Shown: positions 41,028-50,383, numbered from the stretch's first letter. The stretch: DNA of 64,000 nucleotides from Bradyrhizobium sp. 195 (GCF_023101665.1 NZ_CP082161.1:3348001-3412000), one strand, 5' to 3'. The notes: generated by a model from the sequence alone, not told the origin. Made by a program: numbers and translations.

Positions 41028-42187
41028 GCGCGTCTGCGGTCAAGGGCTGGTGTCCCGGCGCGCTGCGGCCGATGCAATCGGGGGACGGGCTCGTGGTCCG
41101 CGTGCGTCCGTTCGGTGGGCGCCTTGAGGCACCACAAATCACGGGGCTTGCCGAACTCGCCGGGCAACACGGCAATGGTCTGATCGACGTGACGAGCCGC
41201 GCCAATCTGCAGATCCGCGGCGTCAGCGAGCAAAGCCATCGGCCGCTGCTCGAGGGCCTTGCGCAACTTGCACTGCTCGATCCCGACGCCGATATCGAAG
41301 CCCGGCGCAATATTGTGGTGATGCCGTTCTGGAGCGGCGGCGACCAAACCCAGTCGCTCGCCGCCGAGCTGGAGGAGGCGCTCGCCGACAGCGGCCTGGC
41401 GCTTCCCACCAAGTTCGGCTTCGCCATCGATGACGGAAGATCGCGGGTGCTCGCCGGCGATTCCGCCGACATACGCATCGAGCGCGATCGGTCGGGCCGT
41501 CTCCTGGTGCGGGCCGATGGTGCAAGCCTCGGCCGCTCCGTCGCTCGCGGCGAGGCCGTCAGCACGGCGCTGGCGCTCGCAAGCTGGTTCCTGGTCTCCG
41601 GCGGCGCGAGGAGCGGGCGAGGGCGCATGGCCGCCCACATTGCCTCCGGAGCGGCGTTGCCTCAATCGCTGCGCGGCGAGACCGAGCCCGCGCCCGTGAT
41701 GGCGGCGTTGCGGCCCGGGCACTATCCGCAAGGCGTGATGGTCGGCGTCGCGTTCGGGCAGATGCTGCACACGACACTGCATCAATTCGCCAGTTGCGGA
41801 CATGCGCTGCGCATGACGCCCTGGCGGATGGTGCTGAGCGAGGGCAAGCGCGAGATGCCGAGCGCGGCGGGCCTCATTACCGAGCCCTTCGACCCCGCGC
41901 TGCGCGTCATCGCCTGCAGCGGCGCGCCGCGCTGCCGCGAAGCCCATGCCGATACGCGCGCACTGGCCGCGGCGCTCGCGCCGCGCATCGCCGCCGATGC
42001 CCGCCTCCACGTTTCCGGCTGTGGCAAGGGCTGTGCCCATTCCGGCGCGGCCGCAATCACGCTGGTCGCGACAGGCGCCGGCTTCGATCTCGTCCGCGAC
42101 GGCTCGACGCGTGATGAGCCGGTCCTGCGCGGCCTCAACGGCGCCGATATCGTCAGCGATCCCTCCATTCTGGTCGGAGGGCACTGA
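41024..42187 (+). CDS. cobG: precorrin-3B synthase
   Basis: A 387-residue enzyme of the sulfite/nitrite reductase fold that uses O2 to hydroxylate precorrin-3A and form the ring lactone, the step that defines the aerobic route. The [4Fe-4S]/sirohaem-type cysteines are complete: Cys298-x5-Cys304 and Cys333-x3-Cys337 (ACSGAPRC ... SGCGKGC). Two ferredoxin-like half domains start at about 25 and 222. It overlaps cobN by four bases and cobH by one. Its presence means the alternative CobZ is not needed. Confidence 0.94.
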   Translation: MSASAVKGWCPGALRPMQSGDGLVVRVRPFGGRLEAPQITGLAELAGQHGNGLIDVTSRANLQIRGVSEQSHRPLLEGLAQLALLDPDADIEARRNIVVMPFWSGGDQTQSLAAELEEALADSGLALPTKFGFAIDDGRSRVLAGDSADIRIERDRSGRLLVRADGASLGRSVARGEAVSTALALASWFLVSGGARSGRGRMAAHIASGAALPQSLRGETEPAPVMAALRPGHYPQGVMVGVAFGQMLHTTLHQFASCGHALRMTPWRMVLSEGKREMPSAAGLITEPFDPALRVIACSGAPRCREAHADTRALAAALAPRIAADARLHVSGCGKGCAHSGAAAITLVATGAGFDLVRDGSTRDEPVLRGLNGADIVSDPSILVGGH

Positions 42188-42816
42188 TGCCGCACACTTA
42201 CGAAACCGATGGCGCGGCGATCTATCGTCAGTCCTTCGCGACCATCCGCGCCGAGGCGGACCTTGCGCGCTTTTCGCCTGACGAAGAGCAGGTCGTGGTG
42301 CGGATGATCCATGCCGCCGGCATGGTTGGCCTCGAGGCGCATATCCGCTTCACGCCTGATATGGCGACCACCGCGCGCGCGGCCTTGCAGAAGGGTGCGC
42401 CGATCCTGTGCGACGCGCGCATGGTCTCGGAAGGGATTACGCGCGCAAGGCTTCCCGCGGCGAACGCGGTGATCTGCACGCTCGGCGATGCCGCGGTTCC
42501 CGCGCTGGCGCAATCGATGCGCAATACGCGCTCGGCCGCGGCGCTGGAGCTGTGGCGGCCGCATCTCGATGGCGCGATCGTGGCGATCGGCAACGCGCCG
42601 ACTGCGCTGTTTCATCTGCTCAACATGCTGGAGGACCGCGACTGCCCGCGGCCGGCGGCGATCATCGGCTGCCCCGTCGGCTTCGTCGGCGCCGCCGAAT
42701 CCAAGGCTGCGCTGATGGCCGATCCGCCGGTACCCGCGTTGACGGTCGAGGGCCGCCTCGGCGGCTCCGCGATCACGGTGGCCGCCGTGAATGCCCTGGC
42801 GAGCCGGAGCGAATAG
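42187..42816 (+). CDS. cobH: precorrin-8X methylmutase
   Basis: A 209-residue enzyme that moves the C11 methyl group to C12, giving hydrogenobyrinic acid. The catalytic histidine is His42 in VVRMIHAAGMVGLE. AIVAIGNAPTALF near residue 130 and IIGCPVGFVGAAESK near 158 are signature segments. The start overlaps the stop of cobG by one base. Two bases separate it from cobI. Confidence 0.96.
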   Translation: MPHTYETDGAAIYRQSFATIRAEADLARFSPDEEQVVVRMIHAAGMVGLEAHIRFTPDMATTARAALQKGAPILCDARMVSEGITRARLPAANAVICTLGDAAVPALAQSMRNTRSAAALELWRPHLDGAIVAIGNAPTALFHLLNMLEDRDCPRPAAIIGCPVGFVGAAESKAALMADPPVPALTVEGRLGGSAITVAAVNALASRSE

Positions 42817-42818
42817 CG

Positions 42819-43550
42819 ATGGGACGCATCATCTGCTGCGGTCTCGGCCCTGGCGATCCTGATATGATGAGCGTGCGCGCGGACCGGACGGTGCGCGGCG
42901 CGAAGCACGTGGCCTATTTTCGCAAGAAGGGCCGGCCGGGCCAGGCGCGCCGCATCGTCGACGGCATGCTGGCGACGGACGTCATCGAATACCCCATGGA
43001 ATATCCTGTTACGACGGAGATCGCCTTCGACAGCGTGGAGTACGTCCAGCTGCTCGCCGGCTTCTACGACGAATGGGCCGAGCGCCTGGCGCGGCTTGCG
43101 CGCGCGGTCGATGTCGTCGTGCTCTGCGAGGGCGATCCCTACTTCTACGGCTCGTTCATGCACCTGCACACGCGCCTGCAAGGCCGGGTCGAGATCGAGG
43201 TGATCGCCGGCATTCCCGGCATGGTCGGCTGCTGGAACGGCGTCGGGCAACCGATCGCGCTCGGCGATGACGTGACGACGGTGCTGATGGGCACGCTGGC
43301 TGAAGACGAGCTCGAGCGGCGCATGCGCGATTCCGATGCGCTCGTCGTCATGAAGACCGGCCGCAATCTCGCAAAGGTGCGCCGCGCGCTCGCATCCGCC
43401 GGCCGGCTGGACGATGCCTGGCTGGTCGAACGCGGCACCATGCCGGGCGAGCGCGTGGTTCGGCTCGCCGAGATCGACGGCGCCGACTGTCCCTATTTCG
43501 CGATCGTGCTGGTTCACGGCAAGGGCCGGCATCTGGACGCCGCCGAATGA
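42819..43550 (+). CDS. cobI: precorrin-2 C20-methyltransferase
   Basis: A 243-residue SAM-dependent class III methyltransferase. The N-terminal CCGLGPGDPDMMSV matches the family's GxGPGDP SAM loop. LCEGDPYFYGSFMHLHTRL near residue 103 and IPGMVGCWNGVGQPIAL near 130 are specific to the C20 enzyme. The ATG is two bases after the cobH stop. An in-frame extension into cobH has no homology and is rejected. Its end overlaps cobJ by four bases. Confidence 0.95.
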   Translation: MGRIICCGLGPGDPDMMSVRADRTVRGAKHVAYFRKKGRPGQARRIVDGMLATDVIEYPMEYPVTTEIAFDSVEYVQLLAGFYDEWAERLARLARAVDVVVLCEGDPYFYGSFMHLHTRLQGRVEIEVIAGIPGMVGCWNGVGQPIALGDDVTTVLMGTLAEDELERRMRDSDALVVMKTGRNLAKVRRALASAGRLDDAWLVERGTMPGERVVRLAEIDGADCPYFAIVLVHGKGRHLDAAE

Positions 43551-44281
43551 CTGGTACCTTGACCATCGCGGGCCTCGGGCCGGGCAGCGATGCGCTGGTG
43601 ACACCGGAGGTCACGGCCGCGCTGGAATCCGCGACCGACATTCTCGGTTATGCGCCCTATGTTGCGCGTGTGGCGCCGCGGCCGGGACTTAACCTGCATC
43701 CCTCCGACAATCGCGAGGAGCTGCAGCGCGCCAGCGAGGCTTTGCGGCTTGCGTCCGAAGGCGGGCAGGTCGTCGTCGTGTCCTCCGGCGATCCCGGCGT
43801 GTTCGCGATGGCCTCCGCCGTGTTCGAGGCGCTCGAACAGGCGCCGCAATGGCGGGAGCTGCCGATCCGCGTGCTGCCCGGCATCACCGCGATGCTGGCG
43901 GCGGCGGCCCGCGCCGGGGCGCCGCTCGGCCATGATTTTTGCGCGATCAATCTCTCGGACAATCTCAAGCCATGGACGATGATCGAGAAACGGCTGCGCC
44001 TTGCCGCAGAAGCCGATTTTTCGATTGCGATGTACAATCCGCGCTCGGCGAGCCGGCCGGAAGGATTTGGCCGCGCGCTCGCGGTGCTGAAGGACGCAGG
44101 TTGCGGCGAGCGCCTCGTGATCTTCGCGCGCGCTGTCAGCGCGGCCGACGAGAAGATCGAGACGGTCACGCTGAAGGACGCGACACCAGAGATGGCCGAC
44201 ATGCGCACGCTGGTGATCGTCGGCAATTCGCAGACGCGTCGCGTCGGCCGCTGGGTCTATGCGCCGAGGCGGGTGGAATGA
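43547..44281 (+). CDS. cobJ: precorrin-3B C17-methyltransferase
   Basis: A 244-residue SAM-dependent methyltransferase that methylates C17 with ring contraction. Signature parts are GLGPGSDALVTPEV near residue 8, VVVSSGDPGVFAMAS near 71, PGITAMLAAAARAGAPLGHD near 111 and AMYNPRSASRPEG near 163. It follows cobI with a four-base overlap. Its last 25 bases overlap the end of cobK on the opposite strand. Confidence 0.95.
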   Translation: MTGTLTIAGLGPGSDALVTPEVTAALESATDILGYAPYVARVAPRPGLNLHPSDNREELQRASEALRLASEGGQVVVVSSGDPGVFAMASAVFEALEQAPQWRELPIRVLPGITAMLAAAARAGAPLGHDFCAINLSDNLKPWTMIEKRLRLAAEADFSIAMYNPRSASRPEGFGRALAVLKDAGCGERLVIFARAVSAADEKIETVTLKDATPEMADMRTLVIVGNSQTRRVGRWVYAPRRVE

Positions 44282-45003
44282 CCGAGCCACTGCATCACGT
44301 CATTGACGCTCTCAACCCGCCTGCGCCGGGGCAGCTCCGGCCGCGAGATCACGATTACGGGCAGGCCGAGCATGCGGGCCGCGTCGAACTTGGCACGCGC
44401 GCCGTCGCCGCCGGAATTGCGGGCGACGATCCAGGCGATGCCGCGCGTACGCATCATCTCCAGTTCGCTATGAAGCGTGAACGGCCCGCGCGATACGATC
44501 ATTTCGGCCGCAAAGGGCAGGGGCGCTTCGGGCGGATCGACGAAGCGCAGCGTGTAGGCGTGCTGCGGCTTCATCGCAAAGGGCGCGATGTGCTGGCGGC
44601 CGATGGCGAGGAACACTTTTGCCGGCGCCTCGGGCAGCGCGGCGACCGCGGCGGCGACATCAGCTATTTCGATCCAGTTGTCGCCGGTCGCCCTCGTCCA
44701 GGGCGCGCGCTCCAGCGCGATCAGCGGCGTATCGGTTTCTGCGCAGGCCGCGACCGCATTTCGGCTCATCTCGGCGGCGAACGGATGCGTCGCGTCGATC
44801 ACATGCGTGATGCGTTCGCTGCGAATGTAATCGGCAAGCCCGCTCACGCCGCCAAAACCGCCGATGCGGGTCGGCAGCGGCTGGTCGGCGGGCGCGCGGG
44901 TGCGGCCGCCATAGGAATAGACGGCATCGATGCCCGCGCGCGCGATCTCCGCCGCAAGCAGGCTCGCATCGGCAGTTCCGCCCAGAATGAGGGCGCGTGT
45001 CAT
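44257..45003 (-). CDS. cobK: precorrin-6A reductase, on the opposite strand inside the cob operon
   Basis: A 248-residue NADPH-dependent reductase acting after CobF. The N-terminal ALILGGTADASLLAAEIA is the family nucleotide-binding start. VIDATHPFAAEMSRNAV near residue 68, FLAIGRQHIAPF near 136 and WIVARNSGGDGARAK near 194 are diagnostic. The gene is read against the flow of the operon between cobJ and cobL. Its start codon at 45003-45001 overlaps that of cobL inside the four bases CATG, and its stop lies 25 bases inside cobJ. Its promoter must therefore lie within cobL. A longer frame reaching 45951 is an antisense shadow of cobL and is rejected. Confidence 0.94.
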   Translation of the reverse strand: MTRALILGGTADASLLAAEIARAGIDAVYSYGGRTRAPADQPLPTRIGGFGGVSGLADYIRSERITHVIDATHPFAAEMSRNAVAACAETDTPLIALERAPWTRATGDNWIEIADVAAAVAALPEAPAKVFLAIGRQHIAPFAMKPQHAYTLRFVDPPEAPLPFAAEMIVSRGPFTLHSELEMMRTRGIAWIVARNSGGDGARAKFDAARMLGLPVIVISRPELPRRRRVESVNDVMQWLGHSTRLGA

Positions 45004-46183
45004 GGCTGATCCCTGGCTGACCATCATCGGTATCGGCGAAGATGGCCTTGCCGGGCTATCCGAGGCAAGCCGAAAGGCGCTCAATGATGCCGAAACCGTC
45101 TTCGGCGGTGAACGACACCTTGCACTTGCCGGCGTGGGCAGCCGCAGCCGTCCATGGCCCGTGCCCTTCGATGCGAATGTCGTGCTGAGCTGTCGCGGCC
45201 GTCCAACGGCAGTGCTGGCGTCCGGTGATCCGTTCTGGCATGGCGCTGGCGCAGGCCTCGCCGAAAAGCTCGACGCAGGCGAGTGGATAGCGCACTCGGC
45301 GCCGTCGACATTTTCGCTCGCTGCTGCGAGGCTGGGTTGGCATCTGGAAGGGGTGGCCTGTCTCGGTCTGCACGCCGCGCCATTCGAACGCCTCGTGCCG
45401 CATCTCGCGCAGGGCGCGCGCATCATCTGCCTCGTGCGCGATGGCAAGGCTGCGGGCGATCTCGCGAAATGGCTGAGCGAGCGCGGCTGGGGCGCCTCGG
45501 CATTCTGGACGCTCGCCGCGCTCGGAGGGCCGCGCGAAGGCATCGCAGAGCATCGGGCTGGCGAATTCACAGGTGATGTCACTGCAAACCTGGTCGCCGT
45601 GGCAATTGAGGCGAAGGGCGCACAGGGCATTCCCCGCAGCTCGGGCTTACCCGACGATCTGTTTGTCCACGACGGCCAGATCACCAAGCGGCCGGTGCGC
45701 GCGCTCGCGCTCTCGGCGCTGGCGGCGCGTCCGGGCGAACGGCTGTGGGACATCGGCGCCGGCTCGGGTTCGATCTCGGTCGAATGGGCGCTGTGCGGCG
45801 GGACGGCGATCGCCATCGAGGCGCGCGAGGATCGTGTCGCGAACATCCGCAAGAATGCAGCCGCGTTCGGACTGGCGCATGTGATCAGTGTCGTCTCGGG
45901 GAGGGCACCGGAAGCTCTTGCTGGATTGGAAGCGCCAGATGCCGTCTTCATCGGCGGCGGTCTCGATCATGCGATGTTCGATGCGATCTGGTCGCCGCTT
46001 GCGCCGGGGACGCGGCTGGTTGCGCACGCGGTGACGCTGGAGACGGACGCGCTGCTCGGCGAGCTGCATCAGCGCCACGGTGGCGAGCTGATGCGGGTGG
46101 AGATCGCCCATGCCGCGCCGCTCGGCCGCTATCGCTCCTGGGAGGCGGCCCGTCCCGTGGTGCAATGGAGTGCGGTCCGATGA
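45002..46183 (+). CDS. cobL: precorrin-6Y C5,15-methyltransferase (decarboxylating)
   Basis: A 393-residue bifunctional enzyme. The N-terminal half (LTIIGIGEDGLAGLSE...) is a class III SAM methyltransferase (CbiE-like). The C-terminal half from about residue 210 (LPDDLFVHDGQITK, then LWDIGAGSGSISVEWAL) is a Rossmann methyltransferase/decarboxylase (CbiT-like). Together they methylate C5 and C15 and remove the acetate side chain. The ATG at 45002 matches the family start. Ribosome binding would involve bases inside the antisense cobK coding region. It overlaps cobE by four bases. Confidence 0.95.
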   Translation: MADPWLTIIGIGEDGLAGLSEASRKALNDAETVFGGERHLALAGVGSRSRPWPVPFDANVVLSCRGRPTAVLASGDPFWHGAGAGLAEKLDAGEWIAHSAPSTFSLAAARLGWHLEGVACLGLHAAPFERLVPHLAQGARIICLVRDGKAAGDLAKWLSERGWGASAFWTLAALGGPREGIAEHRAGEFTGDVTANLVAVAIEAKGAQGIPRSSGLPDDLFVHDGQITKRPVRALALSALAARPGERLWDIGAGSGSISVEWALCGGTAIAIEAREDRVANIRKNAAAFGLAHVISVVSGRAPEALAGLEAPDAVFIGGGLDHAMFDAIWSPLAPGTRLVAHAVTLETDALLGELHQRHGGELMRVEIAHAAPLGRYRSWEAARPVVQWSAVR

Positions 46184-46548
46184 AGGTCGCGGGGCTCGGA
46201 TTCAAGAAGGATGTCACGCTGGCCTCGTTGCGCGAGGCGCTGCTGGCGGCCGGCGGTGCCCAAGGCCTTGCCGCGCTTGCGACCGTCAGCGACAAGGCCA
46301 ACGCGGAGGCGTTGAAGCAGCTCGCACGCGAATGCAGCGTTCCGATCAGGGCTGTCCCGGCCGATAGGCTGGCGGGCATCGACACGCCGACGCAGTCGAA
46401 GCTTGTCGCCGAAAAATTCGGGACGGGTTCGATCGCCGAAGCCGCGGCGCTCGCAGCAGCCGGGCCGCGCGCGCGGCTGATTGCGACACGCGTGGTCTCG
46501 CAGGATCGCACCGCGACCGCCGCGATCGCGGAAGGAGACGGCGCATGA
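46180..46548 (+). CDS. cobE: CobE, cobalamin biosynthesis protein (CbiG C-terminal-like)
   Basis: A 122-residue protein matching the C-terminal domain of CbiG. It starts [21 protein letters not shown] and contains [21 protein letters not shown] near residue 70. In P. denitrificans cobE is needed for cobalamin production, but its exact biochemical step in the aerobic route is not clear. It is packed between cobL and cobM with four-base overlaps on both sides, supporting a genuine gene. Confidence 0.9.
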   Translation: MKVAGLGFKKDVTLASLREALLAAGGAQGLAALATVSDKANAEALKQLARECSVPIRAVPADRLAGIDTPTQSKLVAEKFGTGSIAEAAALAAAGPRARLIATRVVSQDRTATAAIAEGDGA

Positions 46549-47327
46549 CGGTGCATTTCATCGGCGCAGGACCGGGCGCGCCTGACTTGCTCACCCTGCG
46601 CGGCCGCGACCTGATCGCGGCCTGTCCGGTCTGTCTCTATGCCGGCTCGCTCGTGCCGGAGGGCGTGTTGGCGCATTGCCCGCCTGGCGCGCGCATCGTC
46701 AACACCGCATCCCTGTCGCTCGACGAGATCATCGCCGAGATCGCCACCGCCCATGCGGCCGGCCAGGACGTGGCTCGCCTGCATTCCGGCGATCTTTCGA
46801 TCTGGTCTGCGATGGGCGAGCAGCTCCGCCGCCTGCGCGCGCTTGGCATTCCCTGTTCGATCACGCCGGGCGTGCCGTCCTTCTCCGCCGCCGCCGCCGC
46901 GCTCGAAACCGAGCTCACGCTGCCGGGACTTGCCCAGACGGTGGTGCTGACGCGCACGCCGGGCCGCGCCAGCGCGATGCCTGAAGGCGAGAAGCTGGCC
47001 GCATTCGCCGCAACCGGCGCGGTGCTCGCGATCCATCTGTCGATCCATCTGCTCGACAACGTCGTTGCCGAGCTCACGCCGCATTATGGCCCGGACTGCT
47101 CGGTCGCGATCGTCTGGCGCGCGAGCTGGCCGGACCAGCGCATCGTCCGCGCGACGCTCGGCACACTCGATGCGGCCGTCGGCACGGAAATGGAGCGCAC
47201 CGCGCTGATCCTGGTCGGCAAGACGCTTGGCGCTGCGGATTTCGACGAGAGCCGCCTCTATGCGGCCGACTACGACCGTCGCTATCGGCCGGTTGGCACT
47301 GAACCGCGCTTTCCGGAGGCGTCGTGA
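46545..47327 (+). CDS. cobM: precorrin-4 C11-methyltransferase
   Basis: A 260-residue SAM-dependent methyltransferase. Signature segments are [16 protein letters not shown] at residues 5-20, [15 protein letters not shown] near 32, [16 protein letters not shown] near 78 and [15 protein letters not shown] near 105. It overlaps cobE by four bases. It ends in the gtgatg junction with cobB, which is preceded by ggagg. Confidence 0.96.
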   Translation: MTVHFIGAGPGAPDLLTLRGRDLIAACPVCLYAGSLVPEGVLAHCPPGARIVNTASLSLDEIIAEIATAHAAGQDVARLHSGDLSIWSAMGEQLRRLRALGIPCSITPGVPSFSAAAAALETELTLPGLAQTVVLTRTPGRASAMPEGEKLAAFAATGAVLAIHLSIHLLDNVVAELTPHYGPDCSVAIVWRASWPDQRIVRATLGTLDAAVGTEMERTALILVGKTLGAADFDESRLYAADYDRRYRPVGTEPRFPEAS

Positions 47328-48637
47328 TGGCAGCAAGCCTCGTCATTTCCGCACCCGCCTCCGGAGTCGGCAAGACCACGCTGACGCTGGCGCTCGCGCG
47401 CGCCTGGCGCAATCGTGGCCTGAACGTGCAGTGCTTCAAGAGCGGCCCTGATTACATCGATCCCGCCTTTCACGCCGCCGCCACGGGACGGGCCTCCGTC
47501 AACGTCGATAGCTGGGCGATGGACCGCGGGACAATCGCGCATCTCGTCATCCGCGGCGCGGATGCCGATGTCGTGCTTGCCGAGGGCTCGATGGGCCTGT
47601 TCGACGGCGTCGCCGCGCGCGGCGTCTCCGGCACCGGTGCCACCGCCGATATCGCGGAGATGCTGGGCTGGCCGGTGGTGCTGGTGATCGATCCCTCCGG
47701 TCAGGCGCAGACGGCGGCGGCGATCGCCGCGGGCCTTCGCGATTATCGCCCCGGCGTGAGACTTGCGGGCGTCGTGCTCAATCGCGTCGCCAGCCCGCGC
47801 CACGAAGACCTGGTGCGACGTGCTCTTGCTGACGCCGGCATCGCCGTGTTCGGCGCGCTGCCGCGGCATGCCGAGATCAGCCTGCCGAAACGGCATCTCG
47901 GCCTCGTCCAGGCCGAAGAGCAGGCTGAGATCGGCAAGCTGATCGACGAGGCCGCGCGCTTCGTTGCCGAGCACGTCGATCTCGACGCGGTGCTGCGCTT
48001 CGCTGCCAACTGGTCGCCGCAGCCGGCGGCGAGTGGCTTCAACGTGGCGCCGCCCGGCCAGCGCATCGCGCTAGCCCGTGATGCCGCATTCTCCTTCGTC
48101 TATCCGCATATGCTCGAGGCCTGGCGCGCGGCGGGCGCCGAGATATTGCTGTTCTCGCCGCTGGCCGATGAAACGCCTGACGCGAGCGCCGACATCTGCT
48201 GGCTGCCCGGCGGCTATCCCGAGCTTCATGCCGGCAGGATCGCGTCCAATGCACGCTTTCGCAGCGGCCTGCGCGCCTTTGCCGAAACGCGGCCGGTGCA
48301 TGGCGAATGCGGGGGCTATATGGTGCTGGGAACCGCTTTGACCGACGCGGACGGTATCCGCCATGAGATGACAGGCCTGCTTGGCCTCGAGACGAGCTTT
48401 GCCAAACGCCGCATGCATCTGGGCTACCGCCTTGCCGAACTCGCCGCGCCGATACCGGGCCATCAGGCCGGTGCGCGCCTGCGCGGCCACGAATTCCACT
48501 ATTCGACGATCCTCGCCCAGCCCGACACGCCGCTGGCCGTGGTGCAGGATGCGACCGGCGCGGTCATCGCCGAGACCGGCTCACAGCGCGGACTTGCCAC
48601 CGGCACGTTCTTTCATCTGATCGCGGAGGACCGGTGA
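47327..48637 (+). CDS. cobB: cobyrinate (hydrogenobyrinate) a,c-diamide synthase
   Basis: A 436-residue glutamine amidotransferase that amidates carboxyls a and c before cobalt insertion. The P-loop ASGVGKTT is at residues 11-18. DYIDPAFHAAATGRAS near 42 and EGSMGLFDGV near 86 belong to the ATP domain. The C-terminal glutaminase carries Cys328 in HGECGGYMVLG and an HEFHYS ending. The ATG at 47327 lies 8 bases after ggagg and is preferred to the GTG at 47324. The stop overlaps cobA by four bases. Confidence 0.94.
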   Translation: MAASLVISAPASGVGKTTLTLALARAWRNRGLNVQCFKSGPDYIDPAFHAAATGRASVNVDSWAMDRGTIAHLVIRGADADVVLAEGSMGLFDGVAARGVSGTGATADIAEMLGWPVVLVIDPSGQAQTAAAIAAGLRDYRPGVRLAGVVLNRVASPRHEDLVRRALADAGIAVFGALPRHAEISLPKRHLGLVQAEEQAEIGKLIDEAARFVAEHVDLDAVLRFAANWSPQPAASGFNVAPPGQRIALARDAAFSFVYPHMLEAWRAAGAEILLFSPLADETPDASADICWLPGGYPELHAGRIASNARFRSGLRAFAETRPVHGECGGYMVLGTALTDADGIRHEMTGLLGLETSFAKRRMHLGYRLAELAAPIPGHQAGARLRGHEFHYSTILAQPDTPLAVVQDATGAVIAETGSQRGLATGTFFHLIAEDR

Positions 48638-49365
48638 GCGGTTTTGTCTCCTTCATCTCCGCCGGCCCCGGCGATCCCGAACTGCTCACCCTCAAGGGCG
48701 CCGCGCGGCTGCGCGAGGCCGACGTCGTGCTCTATGACGATCTTGCCTCAGGCGCGATCCTCGATCTCGCCCGGCCCGGCGCCAATCTCGTCGCAGTCGG
48801 GAAGCGGGCCGGGCGACCCTCGACCAAGCAGCACCATGTCAATCGTCTCCTGGTCGACTATGCCGCGACAGGCGTGCGCTTGGTGCGGCTCAAGTCGGGC
48901 GATGCCGGTATTTTCGGCCGGCTCGAGGAGGAGCTGGAGACGCTGCGCGAGGCGGGCATCGGCTATGAGATTATCCCCGGCGTGACCTCGGCCTGTGTGG
49001 CCGCCGCGCAAGCCGGCATTCCCCTGACCCGTCGTCATACCTCGCGCCGGGTGCAGTTCGTGACCGGGGCTGACGTGACGGGCGAGCTGCCGCCGAATCT
49101 GAACTGGGCTGCACTGGCCGATCCTGAAGCGACGACCGTGGTCTATATGGGCCGGCGCACCTTCCCGGCGCTTGCCGCAAAATTGATCGCGCACGGTCTC
49201 GCCGCGGATACGCCGGCGCTGTTCGCCGAATCCCTCGGCCGCCCCGACGAGCGGCTGGTCCGCACCACCATTGCCGAGCTTGCCGAGCAGCTTGCCCGCG
49301 GCGGCGCCGCCTCGACGGCTGCGGTGATCCTGTTCGGCGCGCTGGCGGGGGATTATCCGTCGTGA
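48634..49365 (+). CDS. cobA: uroporphyrinogen-III C-methyltransferase
   Basis: A 243-residue SUMT that makes precorrin-2, the branch point from haem to corrin and siroheme. Signatures are ISAGPGDPELLTLKGA at residues 8-23, VRLKSGDAGIFGRLEEE near 82, PGVTSACVAAAQAGIPLTRR near 113 and TVVYMGRRTFP near 167. The GTG start at 48634 overlaps the cobB stop (GTGA). It has no CysG-type dehydrogenase or HemD fusion, as expected for the dedicated cob enzyme. It is the last gene of the long operon. Confidence 0.95.
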   Translation: MSGFVSFISAGPGDPELLTLKGAARLREADVVLYDDLASGAILDLARPGANLVAVGKRAGRPSTKQHHVNRLLVDYAATGVRLVRLKSGDAGIFGRLEEELETLREAGIGYEIIPGVTSACVAAAQAGIPLTRRHTSRRVQFVTGADVTGELPPNLNWAALADPEATTVVYMGRRTFPALAAKLIAHGLAADTPALFAESLGRPDERLVRTTIAELAEQLARGGAASTAAVILFGALAGDYPS

Positions 49366-49439
49366 CGGCCGCGGCCGCCCTTCGCCCCTTGACGCAGGCT
49401 CGCCGAAAGGGGCACACAGGAGAGGCATGGTGCTCAACG

Positions 49440-49616
49440 CGGCGCAAAGCGTCGGAGCATAATCGGGAATGGGGGTGGGCGGACCAAGTTGCGGCGCCCA
49501 AAACCCCAGCCGCCCCCGCGACTGTAAGCGGTGAGGGGCTCCGAACCGCCACTGGGCCGAAAGGTTCGGGAAGGCCGGAGATCCCCAGTGAACCGCGAGC
49601 CAGGAGACCGGCCCTG
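49440..49616 (+). ncRNA. cobalamin riboswitch 2 (upstream of cbiM-like gene, cobF, cobT)
   Basis: Core elements are aatcgggaatggggg (about 49461), agccgcccccgcgactgtaa (49508-49527), gccactgggcc, gggaaggc (about 49568), and the B12 box gagccaggagaccggcc at 49597-49613. The box has ccggcc where the consensus is cctgcc. A short hairpin (gccgtc 49634-49639 with gacggc 49646-49651) stands just before the aggaaggg ribosome binding site of the next gene and may be part of the expression platform. Ends are approximate. Confidence 0.9.
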
Positions 49617-49667
49617 CACGTTTTGAGGCCAAGGCCGTCGGGTGTGACGGCAGGAAGGGATTGAGCC

Positions 49668-50345
49668 ATGCATATCGAACCCGGAATCGTGACGGGCGCC
49701 AAGCTCGTGTTGAGTTACGCAACCGGCATCGCCGCGGGCGGCGTTGCCTTGAAACTTGCAGCCGAGACCGTGCGCGAGCAGGGCGTCGGCTCGTTCGCGG
49801 CGCGAACACTCGCCACAACGGGCCTCGTCTTCACTTTCTTCCAGGTTCTGCCGCACTTCCCGGTCGGCGTCTCCGAAGTGCACTTCATCCTCGGCTCGAC
49901 GTTGTTCCTGCTGTTCGGCGCGGCGCCTGCGGCCTTCGGCCTCGCGCTCGGCCTGTTGCTCCAGGGCGTGTTGTTTGAGCCGGCCGACATCCCGCAATAC
50001 GGCATGAACGTCACGACGCTGCTCGTGCCGTTGTTCGCGATCCAGGCGATCGCCTCGCGGATCATTGCCCGTAACACCGCCTATGTCGATTTGAAGTATC
50101 GGCAGGCGCTGGCGCTCTCGACGACCTATCAGGCCGGCGTGATCGCCTGGGTGGCGTTCTGGGCGCTCTATGGCTCCGGTTTTGCCATGAGCAACCTCGC
50201 TAACATCGCGGCGTTCGCGGCCTCCTATGCGCTGGTCATCGTGATCGAGCCGCTGGCCGATCTCGCCGTGCTGGCGCTGGCGAAGTCGCTGCGTGGCGTC
50301 ACCGCGCCCGGCCTCGTCACCCCGCGCCTGCATAACGCGGCCTGA
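49668..50345 (+). CDS. CbiM-like energy-coupling-factor permease, probable cobalt uptake
   Basis: A 225-residue inner-membrane protein beginning MHIEPGIV. In CbiM/NikM substrate-binding components of ECF transporters the N-terminal Met-His pair contributes to metal coordination. About six hydrophobic segments are visible (14-30, 44-62, 76-106, 120-136, 155-172, 178-205). VSEVHFILGSTLFLLFGAAPAAF near residue 68 matches the family. No CbiN, CbiQ or CbiO gene is adjacent, so this is a solitary S-component, or its partners are elsewhere. Control by a cobalamin riboswitch supports Co(II) rather than nickel as the substrate. Confidence 0.85.
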   Translation: MHIEPGIVTGAKLVLSYATGIAAGGVALKLAAETVREQGVGSFAARTLATTGLVFTFFQVLPHFPVGVSEVHFILGSTLFLLFGAAPAAFGLALGLLLQGVLFEPADIPQYGMNVTTLLVPLFAIQAIASRIIARNTAYVDLKYRQALALSTTYQAGVIAWVAFWALYGSGFAMSNLANIAAFAASYALVIVIEPLADLAVLALAKSLRGVTAPGLVTPRLHNAA

Positions 50346-50383
50346 GGGGAGCGAAGGGCGGTACGCCGCCCTTCGCGCTCGCG

